Shown: positions 54,003 through 63,160, counted from the stretch's first letter. The stretch: DNA of 64,000 bases from Solirubrobacter soli DSM 22325 (GCF_000423665.1 NZ_KE384070.1:408669-472668), one strand, 5' to 3'. Program-made: numbers and translations. Notes: generated from the letters alone by a model not told the origin.

Positions 54003-55156
54003 CGACGTTCAAGGGCATCGCTGCGGTGACGCGGACGCTCGGATACCTGGTCGGGTCGGCGGCGCGCGCGGCGGTGCCGGAGGTCGATGTCACGCTGGCG
54101 CGGCCGGAGGAGCCGGCGGCGGGGTCGGCGAACTCGCCGCGGTTGAACGTGTACCTCGTGCAGGTCACCCCGGAGGCGACGATGCGGTCCAACGACCTGC
54201 CGACGCGGACGTCGCCGGACAAGCTCGTGGCGGCGCCGATGGCGCCCGTCAACCTGCGCTACCTGTTGTCGTTCTTCGGGACCTCGGAGAAGGCGCACCT
54301 GATGCTGGGAGCGACGGAGCTCGTCCTGCGCGAGCGGGCGGTGCTCGACCCGACGCTGATCGAGCAGGCGCTGGTCAACTACCCGGAGCTGCAGGACTCG
54401 GGGCTCGAGCGGCAGGTGCCGCCGGTGCGGGTGGTGCCGAGCCTCGTCACGCTGGAGGAGCTGTCCAGGTTCTGGTCGGGGTTCCTGCAGATGCCGTACA
54501 CGGTGTCGACGGTCTATGAGGCGATGACGGTGATCCTGACGTCGTCGTCCACGCCCGCCGCGTCGCTGCCGGTCGCCCAGCTCAAACGCAACACGGGCGC
54601 GGCGATGCCACCACGACTCGAGCCGTTCCCGCCGATCCCGTTCACCGCCCACCCGCGCCCGAAGGTCCCGGTCAAAGGCCGCGGTCTCCAGGCGGGCGAC
54701 CCGGTAAAAGTGGGCAGCGCTTGGACGACGCTCCAAACGAGCGAGCAAGGCCTCACCTTCACCCTCCCGCCCGACACGCCGGCGGGCGTGCAGACCGTCA
54801 CGCTCGGCACCCTCGTCGACGGCAAGCCACAGGAGCGACCCGGCGCCCGCTCCGAGACCCTGCGGATCCGCCCCGACCTGCTCGCCGCGCACGCACACGA
54901 CAGGACCGCCAGCATCACCGTCGCACCGGCGGTCGAGCGCGGCCAGCATCTGCAGTTGAGCCTCGTCGCCATGGAGGGCGACGCGTCGGTCCAACTCGAC
55001 GCGTCGCCGGACGAGCAGGGCACCGAGATCACGTTCACATTGCCGTACCGCCTGCCGCTGGGCAGGTATCTGGCGCTGCTCGAGGTCGACGGCGTGACAT
55101 CGCTGCCGATCCGGCGCGCCGGCCACTACGCCGAGCCGATCCTCGAGGTCAAATGA
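53999..55156 (+). CDS. DUF4255 family tail terminator/cap-like protein
   Basis: 385 residues, ATG 53999 overlapping the previous stop. The N-terminal DUF4255 domain (about 1-200) has FKGIAAVTRTLGYLVGSAAR, SPRLNVYLVQVTPEATMRSN, NLRYLLSFFGTSEKAHLMLG and the long helix ERAVLDPTLIEQAL. Homologues (Afp16/Pvc16 type) cap tube and sheath and set the tail end. A C-terminal IPT/TIG-like beta domain (about 225-385) is appended, with VKGRGLQAGDPVKVGSAWTT and EGDASVQLDASPDEQGTEIT. Placement in the middle of the operon is usual for this gene family. Confidence 0.85.
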   Translation: MTTFKGIAAVTRTLGYLVGSAARAAVPEVDVTLARPEEPAAGSANSPRLNVYLVQVTPEATMRSNDLPTRTSPDKLVAAPMAPVNLRYLLSFFGTSEKAHLMLGATELVLRERAVLDPTLIEQALVNYPELQDSGLERQVPPVRVVPSLVTLEELSRFWSGFLQMPYTVSTVYEAMTVILTSSSTPAASLPVAQLKRNTGAAMPPRLEPFPPIPFTAHPRPKVPVKGRGLQAGDPVKVGSAWTTLQTSEQGLTFTLPPDTPAGVQTVTLGTLVDGKPQERPGARSETLRIRPDLLAAHAHDRTASITVAPAVERGQHLQLSLVAMEGDASVQLDASPDEQGTEITFTLPYRLPLGRYLALLEVDGVTSLPIRRAGHYAEPILEVK

Positions 55157-55647
55157 AGGTCTACAACGACATCATCAAGGACAAGGTCAAGCTCCCGCCG
55201 CCGGAGAAGGACCCCTACAAGCTCAAAGGGCTGTCCGACCGTGGCATGGCATCGAACCATCTAAAGGGATTCGGAGACAGGTCCGCCGGTGGAGTGATGG
55301 GCTTCGGGCTCGATTTCGCCAACGCCTATCAGCACTTGGTCGGCAAGCACTTCGGAACCGACTCGCCGTTCAACCTGGGTGAAGGCGGCGGCTTCCACCC
55401 CACCTTCACGGACCCCGTGAACCAGAAGCTCTTGAGCAAGCCGCCCACCGACAAGAACCTCCGGAAGATCGTCAACCTGGATCAGAAGGCGCTGAACCAC
55501 CCGAAGAGCGATCCCGTGACGGTGAACAGCTCGAAGTCGGTGAGCGATGACACCCGGTTCAAGCTGCTGAAGATCAGCAAGCACGCGTACCCCCTCATGA
55601 ACTCCTTCGACACCCACTTCCCGACCACCTCGAGCCCCTTCAATTGA
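55153..55647 (+). CDS. Lysine-rich protein of unknown function, candidate cargo
   Basis: 164 residues, ATG 55153 overlapping the DUF4255 stop and itself overlapped by the ATPase TTG. It is strongly unlike its neighbours: many Lys and Asn, few Ala and Arg, no Cys, and lower GC with A-ending and G-ending codons (atcatcaaggacaaggtcaa at 55171). No membrane segment or signal peptide. I recognise no domain; segments such as KDKVKLPPPEKDPYKLKGL and FDTHFPTTSSPFN give no match I know. Composition and its place between the cap and the ATPase genes make it a candidate effector or species-specific accessory protein. A structural role is equally possible. Confidence 0.7.
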   Translation: MKVYNDIIKDKVKLPPPEKDPYKLKGLSDRGMASNHLKGFGDRSAGGVMGFGLDFANAYQHLVGKHFGTDSPFNLGEGGGFHPTFTDPVNQKLLSKPPTDKNLRKIVNLDQKALNHPKSDPVTVNSSKSVSDDTRFKLLKISKHAYPLMNSFDTHFPTTSSPFN

Positions 55648-57521
55648 GCAGCGACGCCTTCCACACCTGGCAGGAGCACAACCGCGAGTTCCTCGCGCTC
55701 GCGATCGACGACCTGCACGCGCGCATGGAAGGTGAGGACACCGCGGCTCTGCGCGCGCGCCTGGAGGCGCTGCTGATCGAGATGTCACACGAGCCCGGGC
55801 TGCTGGCGCTGGCCGGGCGCTTCGACCTCGACGCCTTCGCGCAGGACCTGGTGCTGCTCTGCCTGGCGTTCGAGGTCGACCCGCGGTTCCGGATCGACGA
55901 GCACCCGGTGACCGTGGGCTACGCGCTCGAGGTCCTCGAGGGCTCCAACTGGGCGGCGGTCGACGCGAGCGCCCCGCTGCGCAGCTGGGGCCTCGTGGAG
56001 CTCGAGCGAGCGGTGACGATGACCGACGCGCGCGTGCGGCTGGCCGAGGACGTGGCCCGGTTCCTGCTCGGCTTCGACCCCCGCGAGGGCGGCGACGAGG
56101 TCTTCACGCTCGCTCCGGCACCGGTGCTCGTGGAGTCGCAGCGCCAAGGCGCGGTCGAGCTGGCCGAGCTGATCACCGAGACCGCCGAGGCCGCGGGACA
56201 GGTGCCCGCCGTCGAGCTGCACGGCGCCGCCGAGGAGGACCGGGTCGCGCTGGCGACGATGTGCGCGAACGCCCTCGGCGCGGTGCTGGCGACCGCCGAC
56301 GTGCGCGACCTGCCCGAGCCCGGCCAGGAGCTCGACGCGCTCCTGCGCACCTGGGGGCGCATCGCGCGTCTGACATCGACGATGCTGTGCCTCACGCAGC
56401 CGGACCGCGACGACGATCCGGCGATCCGGCACCGGATCGAACGCGCGCTGGTCCGCCTGCGCGACGTGTTCTTCGTCTGCACCGGCGCCCCCACGACCGC
56501 CGAGCCGGCGCGGACGGTCCTGCGCCTCCGGGTCGAGCCGCTGAACGCCGACGAACGTCTCGAGGTGTGGGAGGCGTGCGCCGAGGCGTCGCGGAACGAG
56601 CTGATCGCGCTGGCCAACGACTTCCGCTTCGGCGCCCGCACGATCCGGCGCGTCTGCGCCGAGTCGAGGGGCGACCTGCGCGGCGCCTGCGCCCGCACGG
56701 TTCGCGCGCGGCTGGACCCGCTGGCCGAGCGGGTGAGGCTGCAGGACGTCGCCGACGTCGTCCTGCCGGTCAGGGAGGCCGAGCAGCTGCTCGAGCTCGA
56801 GCGCAGCGTCCGGCTGACGAAGGAGGTCTCCGAGGACTGGGGCCTCGGCCACGGCCGCGGCGGCGCCGCGACCGCGCTGTTCGCCGGCCCGAGCGGGACC
56901 GGCAAGACGCACGCGGCGCTCGCGCTGGCCAGGCGGCTGGGGCTCGACCTGTACCGGGTCGACCTCGCGAGCGTGCTGTCGAAGTACATCGGGGAGACCG
57001 AGAAGAACCTCGACCGGATCTTCGACGCGGCGGAGGTCGGCGGCACGATCCTGCTCTTCGACGAGGCGGACGCGCTGTTCGGCAAGCGCAGCGAGGTGCG
57101 CGACAGCCACGACCGCTACGCGAACCTGGGCACGGCGTACCTGCTGTCGCGGGTCGAGCGGACGCCGACGCCGACGATCCTGACGACCAACCTCAAAGAG
57201 GCGATCGACCCGGCGTTCCTGCGCCGGCTGCACTTCGTGATCGACTTCCCGTTCCCCGCGCGCGGCGAGCGCGAGCAGATCTGGCGCACGATCTACCCGG
57301 AGCGCGCACCGGTCGGCGAGCTCGAGCCGGGCAAGCTGGCGGCGGTCTCGGCGACCGGCGGGACGATCCGCAACATCGCTCGCCGCGGCGCGTTCCTGGC
57401 GGCCGCGGAGGGCGAGGAGATCGAGATGGAGCACCTGCGCGAGGCGACCGTGCGCGAGCTGCGCACCGCCGGCCGCGACCTGACCCCGGAGGAGCTGCGC
57501 GCGTGGCCTCGATCCGAGTGA
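55644..57521 (+). CDS. AAA+ ATPase of the contractile injection system
   Basis: 625 residues from TTG 55644. The N-terminal helical domain (about 1-380) is typical for Afp15/Pvc15-like ATPases. The AAA+ core has Walker A GPSGTGKTHAA (about 415-425), Walker B LLFDEADALFGKR (about 469-481), sensor 1 TILTTNLKEAID and the arginine finger region FLRRLHFVIDF. These ATPases are needed for particle assembly or stability, or cargo loading. The C-terminal GGTIRNIARRGAFLAAAEGE lid is intact. It overlaps the next small gene by 19 bp. Confidence 0.9.
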   Translation: MSSDAFHTWQEHNREFLALAIDDLHARMEGEDTAALRARLEALLIEMSHEPGLLALAGRFDLDAFAQDLVLLCLAFEVDPRFRIDEHPVTVGYALEVLEGSNWAAVDASAPLRSWGLVELERAVTMTDARVRLAEDVARFLLGFDPREGGDEVFTLAPAPVLVESQRQGAVELAELITETAEAAGQVPAVELHGAAEEDRVALATMCANALGAVLATADVRDLPEPGQELDALLRTWGRIARLTSTMLCLTQPDRDDDPAIRHRIERALVRLRDVFFVCTGAPTTAEPARTVLRLRVEPLNADERLEVWEACAEASRNELIALANDFRFGARTIRRVCAESRGDLRGACARTVRARLDPLAERVRLQDVADVVLPVREAEQLLELERSVRLTKEVSEDWGLGHGRGGAATALFAGPSGTGKTHAALALARRLGLDLYRVDLASVLSKYIGETEKNLDRIFDAAEVGGTILLFDEADALFGKRSEVRDSHDRYANLGTAYLLSRVERTPTPTILTTNLKEAIDPAFLRRLHFVIDFPFPARGEREQIWRTIYPERAPVGELEPGKLAAVSATGGTIRNIARRGAFLAAAEGEEIEMEHLREATVRELRTAGRDLTPEELRAWPRSE

Positions 57522-57760
57522 AGATCGGGGCGCTGACGGTGCACGAGCCGCTCGACGCCGCGGACCTGCACCGGCGCGTCGAGCGCGAGCTGGCGGCGCT
57601 GCTGGAGCGCGAGCCGCTGCGCGCCGCCCCGCCGCCCGGCGCGAGCATCCAGCTCCTCGGCGGGAAGGTGCACGCCCCCGACACGTCCGCGCCCGCCGTC
57701 GCCCGTGCGTTGGCGCGGCGGATCCACACCGAGCTCCAGAACGGGGAGGTGCGGCGATGA
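57503..57760 (+). CDS. Small conserved contractile-system protein
   Basis: 85 residues from GTG 57503, starting inside the ATPase gene; GTG 57518 (GTGA overlap) would give 80. VKIGALTVHEPLDAADLHRR, VERELAALLERE, and a C-terminal helix VARALARRIHTELQ follow the pattern of short proteins that lie next to the ATPase and LysM genes in many such loci. The function is not known to me. It is short and hidden in a longer overlapping frame, so easily missed. Confidence 0.65.
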   Translation: MASIRVKIGALTVHEPLDAADLHRRVERELAALLEREPLRAAPPPGASIQLLGGKVHAPDTSAPAVARALARRIHTELQNGEVRR

Positions 57761-58386
57761 GCGGCAACCCGATCGCCCCCGGCAGCCTGCTCAAGGGCGC
57801 GATCGTCGCGATCGCGAACGACGGCTCCAAACGCTCGCTCGCGTTCCAATACAACCCGGACACGATGCAGCGCACGCTGCAGCCGAACACGGTCGGCGGG
57901 CAGCCCGGGTCGCGCTCGCGGGCGGTGCGGTTCGCGGGTGCGCCGACCGAGACGATCACGCTCGACTGCCGCTTCTCCGCGGTCGACGCGATCGACGCTG
58001 GCGACGTCGGCCAGGGCATCGCGCCGCAGCTGGCAGCGCTCGCGGTCCTGCTGTACCCCAAGAGCGCTGACGTCATCCAAGCGCAGTCGATGCTCGACGA
58101 CGGGCTGATCGAGGTCGTGCCCGCGCTCGCGGACCGGCTGCTGTTCGTGTGGGGCGCGAACCGCGTCCTGCCGGTGGAGCTGACATCGGCGACGATCGTC
58201 GAGGAGCTCTACGACGCGGAGCTCGTGCCGGTGCTCGCGACCGTCACGCTCACGTTGCGCGCGCTCAGTTACTCCGACGTCGACGAGGCCAACGGCTCCT
58301 ACGCCGCGTTCCTCAGCTACCAGCAGGGCCTAGAAGGCCTGGCACAGGGCGCGTTCAGCAGCGGTGGGGCGGAGGATTGGGAATGA
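57757..58386 (+). CDS. Baseplate protein of the gp53/LysM (Afp7) type
   Basis: 209 residues. SLAFQYNPDTMQRTLQPNTV and APTETITLDCRFSAVDAIDAGD are the conserved N-terminal part of the contractile-system proteins usually annotated as LysM or gp53-like; VEVVPALADRLLFVWGANRV and VPVLATVTLTLRALSYSDVD follow. The C-terminal LysM repeat seen in longer relatives is not in this gene; the next gene carries it as a separate protein. It likely joins the tube or spike complex to the baseplate wedges. Confidence 0.82.
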   Translation: MSGNPIAPGSLLKGAIVAIANDGSKRSLAFQYNPDTMQRTLQPNTVGGQPGSRSRAVRFAGAPTETITLDCRFSAVDAIDAGDVGQGIAPQLAALAVLLYPKSADVIQAQSMLDDGLIEVVPALADRLLFVWGANRVLPVELTSATIVEELYDAELVPVLATVTLTLRALSYSDVDEANGSYAAFLSYQQGLEGLAQGAFSSGGAEDWE

Positions 58387-58673
58387 GCACGAGCCGCTAC
58401 GCCAACTGCGCGCCGCTGGCGCGCTACGACGCGTCCGGGCGGCTCGTGCGCTACCTCGCGCCGCGGATCCTGCCGCAGGGTTCGGCGATCGCCGGCGGCG
58501 GGCGCACGCAGGTCCGCCCCGCGGAGCGCCACCGGCTCGACCTCGTCGCCAACCGGACCCTGCGCGCGCCCACACAGAGCTGGCGCATCGCCGATGCCAA
58601 TGATGCGATGGACCCGTTCGAGCTGTGCGAGCGCGCGGGCACGATCCTCGAGCTTCCGGGCAGCACGCTGTGA
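58383..58673 (+). CDS. Tail-X/LysM-like baseplate protein
   Basis: 96 residues. RHRLDLVANRTLRAPTQSWR, IADANDAMDPFELCERAGTI and ILELPG match the small LysM-type module of tail protein X/gp53-type baseplate components (DRLDxLA..., W.IADANDAxxP, G..LxIP). An N-terminal RYAPRILPQG-like segment (RYLAPRILPQGSA) is also typical. It is coupled by overlap to both neighbours. Probably sits at the hub-wedge interface. Confidence 0.8.
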   Translation: MSTSRYANCAPLARYDASGRLVRYLAPRILPQGSAIAGGGRTQVRPAERHRLDLVANRTLRAPTQSWRIADANDAMDPFELCERAGTILELPGSTL

Positions 58674-59839
58674 GCTCGCTCTCGACGATCACGCTCGGCC
58701 TGCGCGTCGGCCCGCTGCTGCCGGTCTTCGCGCCCGCGCACATCATGCGCGCGCTGCGCAACGTCGAGGTCACGCAGCGCGACGCGGGGCCGTGCGGGTT
58801 CCAGCTCACCTTCCTGGCCGAGGTCACCTCCGCCGGCGAGGCGTTCGACATCGTCTCGGACCCCCTGCTCGCGCCGTTCAACCGCGTCCTGATCCGAGCA
58901 GAGGTCGACGGCCTCCCGACGACGCTGATCGACGGCTTCATCACCCACCAGCAGTACATGCCGGGCAACGGCCCGGGTGACTCGACGTTCGTCGTCACGG
59001 GCGAGGACGTCAGCGTCCAGCTCGACCTCACGAGCTACTCGCAGGAGTTCCCCGCGATGCCGGACGAGGCGATCGTGCTGGAGGTGCTGGCACCGTGGCT
59101 GACGCTCGGGATGGTCCCGATGGTGATGCCGTCGATCAACTCGATCGTGCCGGTCGAGTACGTGCCGCAGCAGCGCGGAGAGACCGACCGCGCGCTGCTC
59201 ATGCGGCTCGCGCAGCAGAACGGGTACGTGTTCTCGGTCCGCCCGCTGCCGGTCCCTTTCACGAACACGGCGTACTGGGGCCCGCCGCAGCGCTGGTGGC
59301 CGCCGAGCGCGGTGATCGACGTCGCGGTCGGCGCGGCGAGCACCGCGGACTCCTTCTCGGCCTCCTACGACGCGCTCGCGCCGGAGACGTTCTACGGGAG
59401 CTCGATGCAGACCGACGTCGAGCCGTTCGTGGAGCTGCCGGTGATCACGATCACGAGCACGCGGGTGCCGCCGCTGGCATTACTGCCGGCGATCGACCTC
59501 AACACCGTGCTGGACACGGTGCGGCGCACGCTCTGGAGCGACGACGACCTCGACCCGGTCACGGCGAACCTGCGCGCGCAGGCGATGACCGACGTCTCGA
59601 CCGACAAGGTCGTGACGGTCACCTGCGAGGTGACACCGACGCGGCTCGGGACCGTGGTCTGCGCGCCGGGCGTCGTCGGGGTCCGCGGCACGGGGCTCGC
59701 GTTCGACGGCCTCTACTACCTGGAGTCCGCGACGCACCGCATCAGCCTGCTCGCGGGCGAGGGGTGGGACTACACGCAACAGCTGACGCTGACCCGGGAA
59801 GGGGTCGGGACGACCACGCCGGTGCTGGAGGCGCTATGA
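58670..59839 (+). CDS. gpD/gp27-like baseplate hub protein
   Basis: 389 residues from GTG 58670. Late-control-D family hub: NVEVTQRDAGPCGFQLTFLA, FNRVLIRAEVDGLPTTLIDG, TFVVTGEDVSVQLDLTSYSQ, YVPQQRGETDRALLMRLAQQ and RISLLAGEGWDYTQQLTLTR are the typical segments. It forms the trimeric ring from which tube assembly starts. In Afp and T6SS the hub and spike are fused (Afp8, VgrG); here the spike is the following separate gene, as in T4 and P2. Confidence 0.87.
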   Translation: MSSLSTITLGLRVGPLLPVFAPAHIMRALRNVEVTQRDAGPCGFQLTFLAEVTSAGEAFDIVSDPLLAPFNRVLIRAEVDGLPTTLIDGFITHQQYMPGNGPGDSTFVVTGEDVSVQLDLTSYSQEFPAMPDEAIVLEVLAPWLTLGMVPMVMPSINSIVPVEYVPQQRGETDRALLMRLAQQNGYVFSVRPLPVPFTNTAYWGPPQRWWPPSAVIDVAVGAASTADSFSASYDALAPETFYGSSMQTDVEPFVELPVITITSTRVPPLALLPAIDLNTVLDTVRRTLWSDDDLDPVTANLRAQAMTDVSTDKVVTVTCEVTPTRLGTVVCAPGVVGVRGTGLAFDGLYYLESATHRISLLAGEGWDYTQQLTLTREGVGTTTPVLEAL

Positions 59840-60744
59840 ACTACTGGGGGAAGTACCGGGGCAAGGTGATCTCGACCGAGGACCCGACGGTCAGCGGACG
59901 GCTGCTGTGCGAGGTCGCGGCGCTGCCCGGGATGGTGCTCAACTGGGCCACGCCTTGCGTGCCGTACGCGAGCCTGGGGCAGGGCTTCTTCGCGCTGCCG
60001 GTGGAGGGCTCGGACGTGTGGGTCGAGTTCGAGCGCGGCGACGCCGACAAGCCGATCTGGTCAGGCGCGTACTGGGAGCCCGCCGAGGAGCCGGTGATGC
60101 CGGAGCTCGATCCCGAGGCGCCCGAGCTCATCAACATCCTCCGCAGCAAGTTCTGCACGCTGCTGTTCAACGACACGCCCGGTGAGGGCGGCGTGACGGT
60201 GTCGGCGATCGACCCGGTGGCGCCGGTGCCGGTGACGATGCTGATGAACGAGGAGGGCTTCTCGCTCACCTGCGGCGAGCTGAGCTTCACCATGAACCCC
60301 GAGGTCGGCATCACGCTGACCGCGGGCGAGACCGTGATGACGCTCACGCCAGAGGGCGTGACGGTCGAGACGCCGACGGTCGATGTCACCGCCGACGACA
60401 CGATCAACGTGACGAGCCCGACGACCGAGGTCGAAGGCGACGTCGACATCACCGGCGCGGTCGAGATCGAGGGCGACGTCGAGATCACCGGCGCGGTCGA
60501 GGTCGAAGGCGACGTCGAGATCGCGGGCGCGGTCGAGATCGAAGGCAACGTCAACGTCGTCGGCGCCGTCGAGGTCGAGGGGGAGACCAACGTCGTCGGC
60601 GCGGTCACGGTGGAAGGGGAGACCAACGTGCTCGGCGCGCTGACCGTGGAGGGCGACGCGAACTTCCTCGGCGCGCAGCAGACGGAGGGCAACTGCGCCG
60701 TGCTCGGAATCATCGAGGGGATCGTCGTCCCGCCACTGCTGTGA
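59836..60744 (+). CDS. gpV/gp5-like spike protein with beta-helical repeats
   Basis: 302 residues. N-terminal OB-fold (about 1-100; YWGKYRGKVISTEDPTVSGR, GSDVWVEFERGDADKPIWSG), then a linker and strand-rich stem. The C-terminal third has eight consecutive 12-residue units beginning with Glu-Gly (EGDVDITGAVEI, EGDVEITGAVEV and so on, residues about 200-295), giving a regular acidic triple-stranded or single beta-helix. The tip (GIIEGIVVPPLL) lacks a PAAR-type metal site. It is the membrane-piercing needle of the particle. Confidence 0.87.
   Translation: MNYWGKYRGKVISTEDPTVSGRLLCEVAALPGMVLNWATPCVPYASLGQGFFALPVEGSDVWVEFERGDADKPIWSGAYWEPAEEPVMPELDPEAPELINILRSKFCTLLFNDTPGEGGVTVSAIDPVAPVPVTMLMNEEGFSLTCGELSFTMNPEVGITLTAGETVMTLTPEGVTVETPTVDVTADDTINVTSPTTEVEGDVDITGAVEIEGDVEITGAVEVEGDVEIAGAVEIEGNVNVVGAVEVEGETNVVGAVTVEGETNVLGALTVEGDANFLGAQQTEGNCAVLGIIEGIVVPPLL
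60433..60720 (+). repeat. Eight 36-bp coding repeats in the spike
   Basis: Units of 12 codons starting with GAG/GAA-GGC. The first three are nearly identical; later units diverge (EGNVNVVGAVEV, EGETNVLGALTV, EGDANFLGAQQT, EGNCAVLGIIEG). The gradient suggests duplication from the 5' side and constraint at the tip. Confidence 0.85.
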
Positions 60745-61103
60745 ACGCGAACGGGCTCGACTTCCCGCTGCACCTGGACCGGGCCGGCAACGCCGCCCGC
60801 GCGTCGTCGCGCGCGAGCGCGGTCGAGCAGCTGATCGAGGAGCTGCTGTTCACGAACCTCGGCGAGCGCCTGAACCGGCCGACGCTCGGCTGCGGGCTGC
60901 TCGAGTTGGTGTTCGACCCCGCGGGCGACGAGCTGCGCGCCGCCACGCAGTTCCAGGTGCTGTCGGAGCTGCAGACCTGGCTCGGGGATCTGATCCGCGT
61001 GCAGTCGGTGACGGCGGAGTCGACGGGCGCCGAGCTGACCGTCACCGTCACCTACGCCCCGCTCGCCGGCGGCGCTCCGCGGACGGCGGTCTTCGTGCGA
61101 TGA
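60741..61103 (+). CDS. gp25-like baseplate wedge protein
   Basis: 120 residues from GTG 60741. GPW/gp25 family: NGLDFPLHLDRAGNAARASS, SAVEQLIEELLFTNLGERLN, RPTLGCGLLELVFDP and the EPR-like core are recognisable (LNRPTLG in place of the usual R-E/M-x-P-xFG). gp25 initiates sheath polymerisation on the baseplate. Coupled by 4-bp overlaps to the spike and gpJ-like genes. Confidence 0.9.
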   Translation: MNANGLDFPLHLDRAGNAARASSRASAVEQLIEELLFTNLGERLNRPTLGCGLLELVFDPAGDELRAATQFQVLSELQTWLGDLIRVQSVTAESTGAELTVTVTYAPLAGGAPRTAVFVR

Positions 61104-63160
61104 CCGCGGTCGCGCAAGCGATCTCGACCCGTCGCCTCGGCCGTGACCGCTGGCGCGTCGAGCTGGCGCTGGAAGGACCGGCCCGTGCGCACCCGCTGCG
61201 GGTCGAGGGCGACGACTCCGAGCGCGTGCGGATCGAGTCGCTCGTCGTTCCGACACCATCCGCGCGCGATCGGTTCAGCGTCGTGCTGACGCTCACCGGC
61301 GACGCCCCCGCGGCCGTCGAGCTGGCCGGCGAAGGCTGGCGTGGCGCGGTCCGTCTGGCACCGAGCGAGTTGCCGCGTCCCGCCGAGCCGCACGCCGCCT
61401 CGCCGGTCCCCGCGGCCGTCGACTACACCGCGCGCGACTTCGACGCCCTGCGAACGATGTTGCTGGGTGTCGTCGACGAGCAGGGGCTCGCCGAGCAGCC
61501 GGTGTCACAGACCTCGGCATTGATCGAGGAGATCGCCTACCTCGGCGACGCGCTCAGCTACCACCAGGACGCGATCGCGACCGAGGCGTATCTGGCGAGC
61601 GCGCGGCGGCGGGTCTCGGTGACGCGCCAGGCGGCGCTGCTCGACTACCCCGTCTCGCTCGGCCGCAGCGCGCGCACGTGGGTGCGGTTCAGCGTGGAGG
61701 AGGCGCTCGAGCTGCCCGCCGGCACCGCCGTGCTCGCGCACGCGGCGGGGCTCGGCGACCGCGTGCCCACGGCGATCCTGCGCGGCGGGCTGCCGGCGCG
61801 GGCGCTGGTGTTCGAGACGCTCGAGCCCGTCGCGCTGACACCGGACCACGTGCCGCTTCCGGGCGTCGGGCGGCTCGCCCTCGGCGCCGTCGAGGCGACG
61901 CTCGAGGGTCGCTGCGAAGCGCTCGGCGAGGGAACGCTCGCACTGCTCGAGCCCGCGTCCGGGCCCGGTCAGGTTGTGCGGGTCACGCAAGCCGAGCACG
62001 GGCGGACGACGCGGATCGCGTGGGACGAGCGCGACGCGCTGCGCGCCTTCACCGGCCCGTTCCGCGTGCGCGCGGGCAACCTCGCGCTCGCCGATCACGG
62101 TCGCACGTACGACTGGGCGCCGCTCCCGCCACCGGTCGGCGGGCGGCGCTATTGGCCCGAACTTCCGGAGCGGCACCCCGCGCCGTCGGCCGGGACGAGG
62201 ACGGGAGCCGCCGCGGAGATCCTCGCCGGCGGGCACGCGCGCCCGGCGGTGCACCTGCGAGACGGGGCGCACCGGTGGTACCAGCGGGCGTCGCTGCTGG
62301 AGAGCGGGCCGCTGGACCCGGCGTTCGTGGTCGAGGTCGAGGAGGACGGCCGGACACGGTTGCGCTTCGGAGACGGGACGAACGGCCTGCGGCCGCCGAG
62401 CGACGCGGCGTTCTCGGTCCGGATGCGGGCGGGCGGCGGCGCGGCGGGCAACGTGGGGGCAGGCGCGATCACCGGCGTCGTCAGCGACGACCCGCGGGTG
62501 CGCGCGGCCGGCAACGTCGTCGCGGCCGTGGGTGGGGAGGACCCGGAACCGCTCGAGCGCGTGCGCCTGTTCGCCCCGCGCTCCTTCCGGATGACCGAGC
62601 GCGCCGTGTTGCCCGTCGAGTACAGCCGCGCGGCGCTGGCGGTCGAGGGTGTCGCCGACGCCGCCACGATCATCGTCCCCTCTGGCGCTGGGCCGGTCGC
62701 GCGGGTGCGGGTGCACGCGGGCGGGTGGGAGATAGGAGTGGCGCCGCTCGTCGCGCGGGTGCGGGAGCGGCTGGAGCGGCTGCGCCCGGCCGGGGTCGCG
62801 CTCGACGTGGCCGGGGCGACGCCGATGCCGGCGAGCGTGGCGCTCTCGATCGTCGCCGAGCCCGGATGGACCTTCGCGGCGCTCGCGGCGACCGTCGATG
62901 TCACGCTGCGCGAAGGCCTGCTGACACCGGGGCGATTCGGGTTCGGCACGCGCCTGCATCGCAGCGACCTCGTGCGGATGGTCGCGGCCCTGCCCGGCGT
63001 CCTCGACGTCACGCTGGCGCGCTTCGACTGGACCAGCCGCGACGGCTCGGGGCGCCTCGAGGACCTCGAGCCGCCGTTCGGCCACGTCATCCGGATCGAC
63101 AACGACCCGGCGGCGCCGGAACACGGCACCGTGTCGTTCCGGCTCGGGAGCGCGGGATGA
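61100..63160 (+). CDS. gpJ-like baseplate wedge protein (Afp11 type)
   Basis: 686 residues. N-terminal beta domain (about 1-105), then VDYTARDFDALRTMLLGVVD, SALIEEIAYLGDALSYHQDA, EAYLASARRRVSVTRQAALL, the standard start of putative baseplate assembly proteins in such loci. The C-terminal part (VRVHAGGWEIGVAPLVARVR, RPAGVALDVAGATPMPASVA, GTRLHRSDLVRMVAALPGVL) is the baseplate-J core that forms wedges around the hub. Length is within the family range. Confidence 0.9.
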   Translation: MTAVAQAISTRRLGRDRWRVELALEGPARAHPLRVEGDDSERVRIESLVVPTPSARDRFSVVLTLTGDAPAAVELAGEGWRGAVRLAPSELPRPAEPHAASPVPAAVDYTARDFDALRTMLLGVVDEQGLAEQPVSQTSALIEEIAYLGDALSYHQDAIATEAYLASARRRVSVTRQAALLDYPVSLGRSARTWVRFSVEEALELPAGTAVLAHAAGLGDRVPTAILRGGLPARALVFETLEPVALTPDHVPLPGVGRLALGAVEATLEGRCEALGEGTLALLEPASGPGQVVRVTQAEHGRTTRIAWDERDALRAFTGPFRVRAGNLALADHGRTYDWAPLPPPVGGRRYWPELPERHPAPSAGTRTGAAAEILAGGHARPAVHLRDGAHRWYQRASLLESGPLDPAFVVEVEEDGRTRLRFGDGTNGLRPPSDAAFSVRMRAGGGAAGNVGAGAITGVVSDDPRVRAAGNVVAAVGGEDPEPLERVRLFAPRSFRMTERAVLPVEYSRAALAVEGVADAATIIVPSGAGPVARVRVHAGGWEIGVAPLVARVRERLERLRPAGVALDVAGATPMPASVALSIVAEPGWTFAALAATVDVTLREGLLTPGRFGFGTRLHRSDLVRMVAALPGVLDVTLARFDWTSRDGSGRLEDLEPPFGHVIRIDNDPAAPEHGTVSFRLGSAG

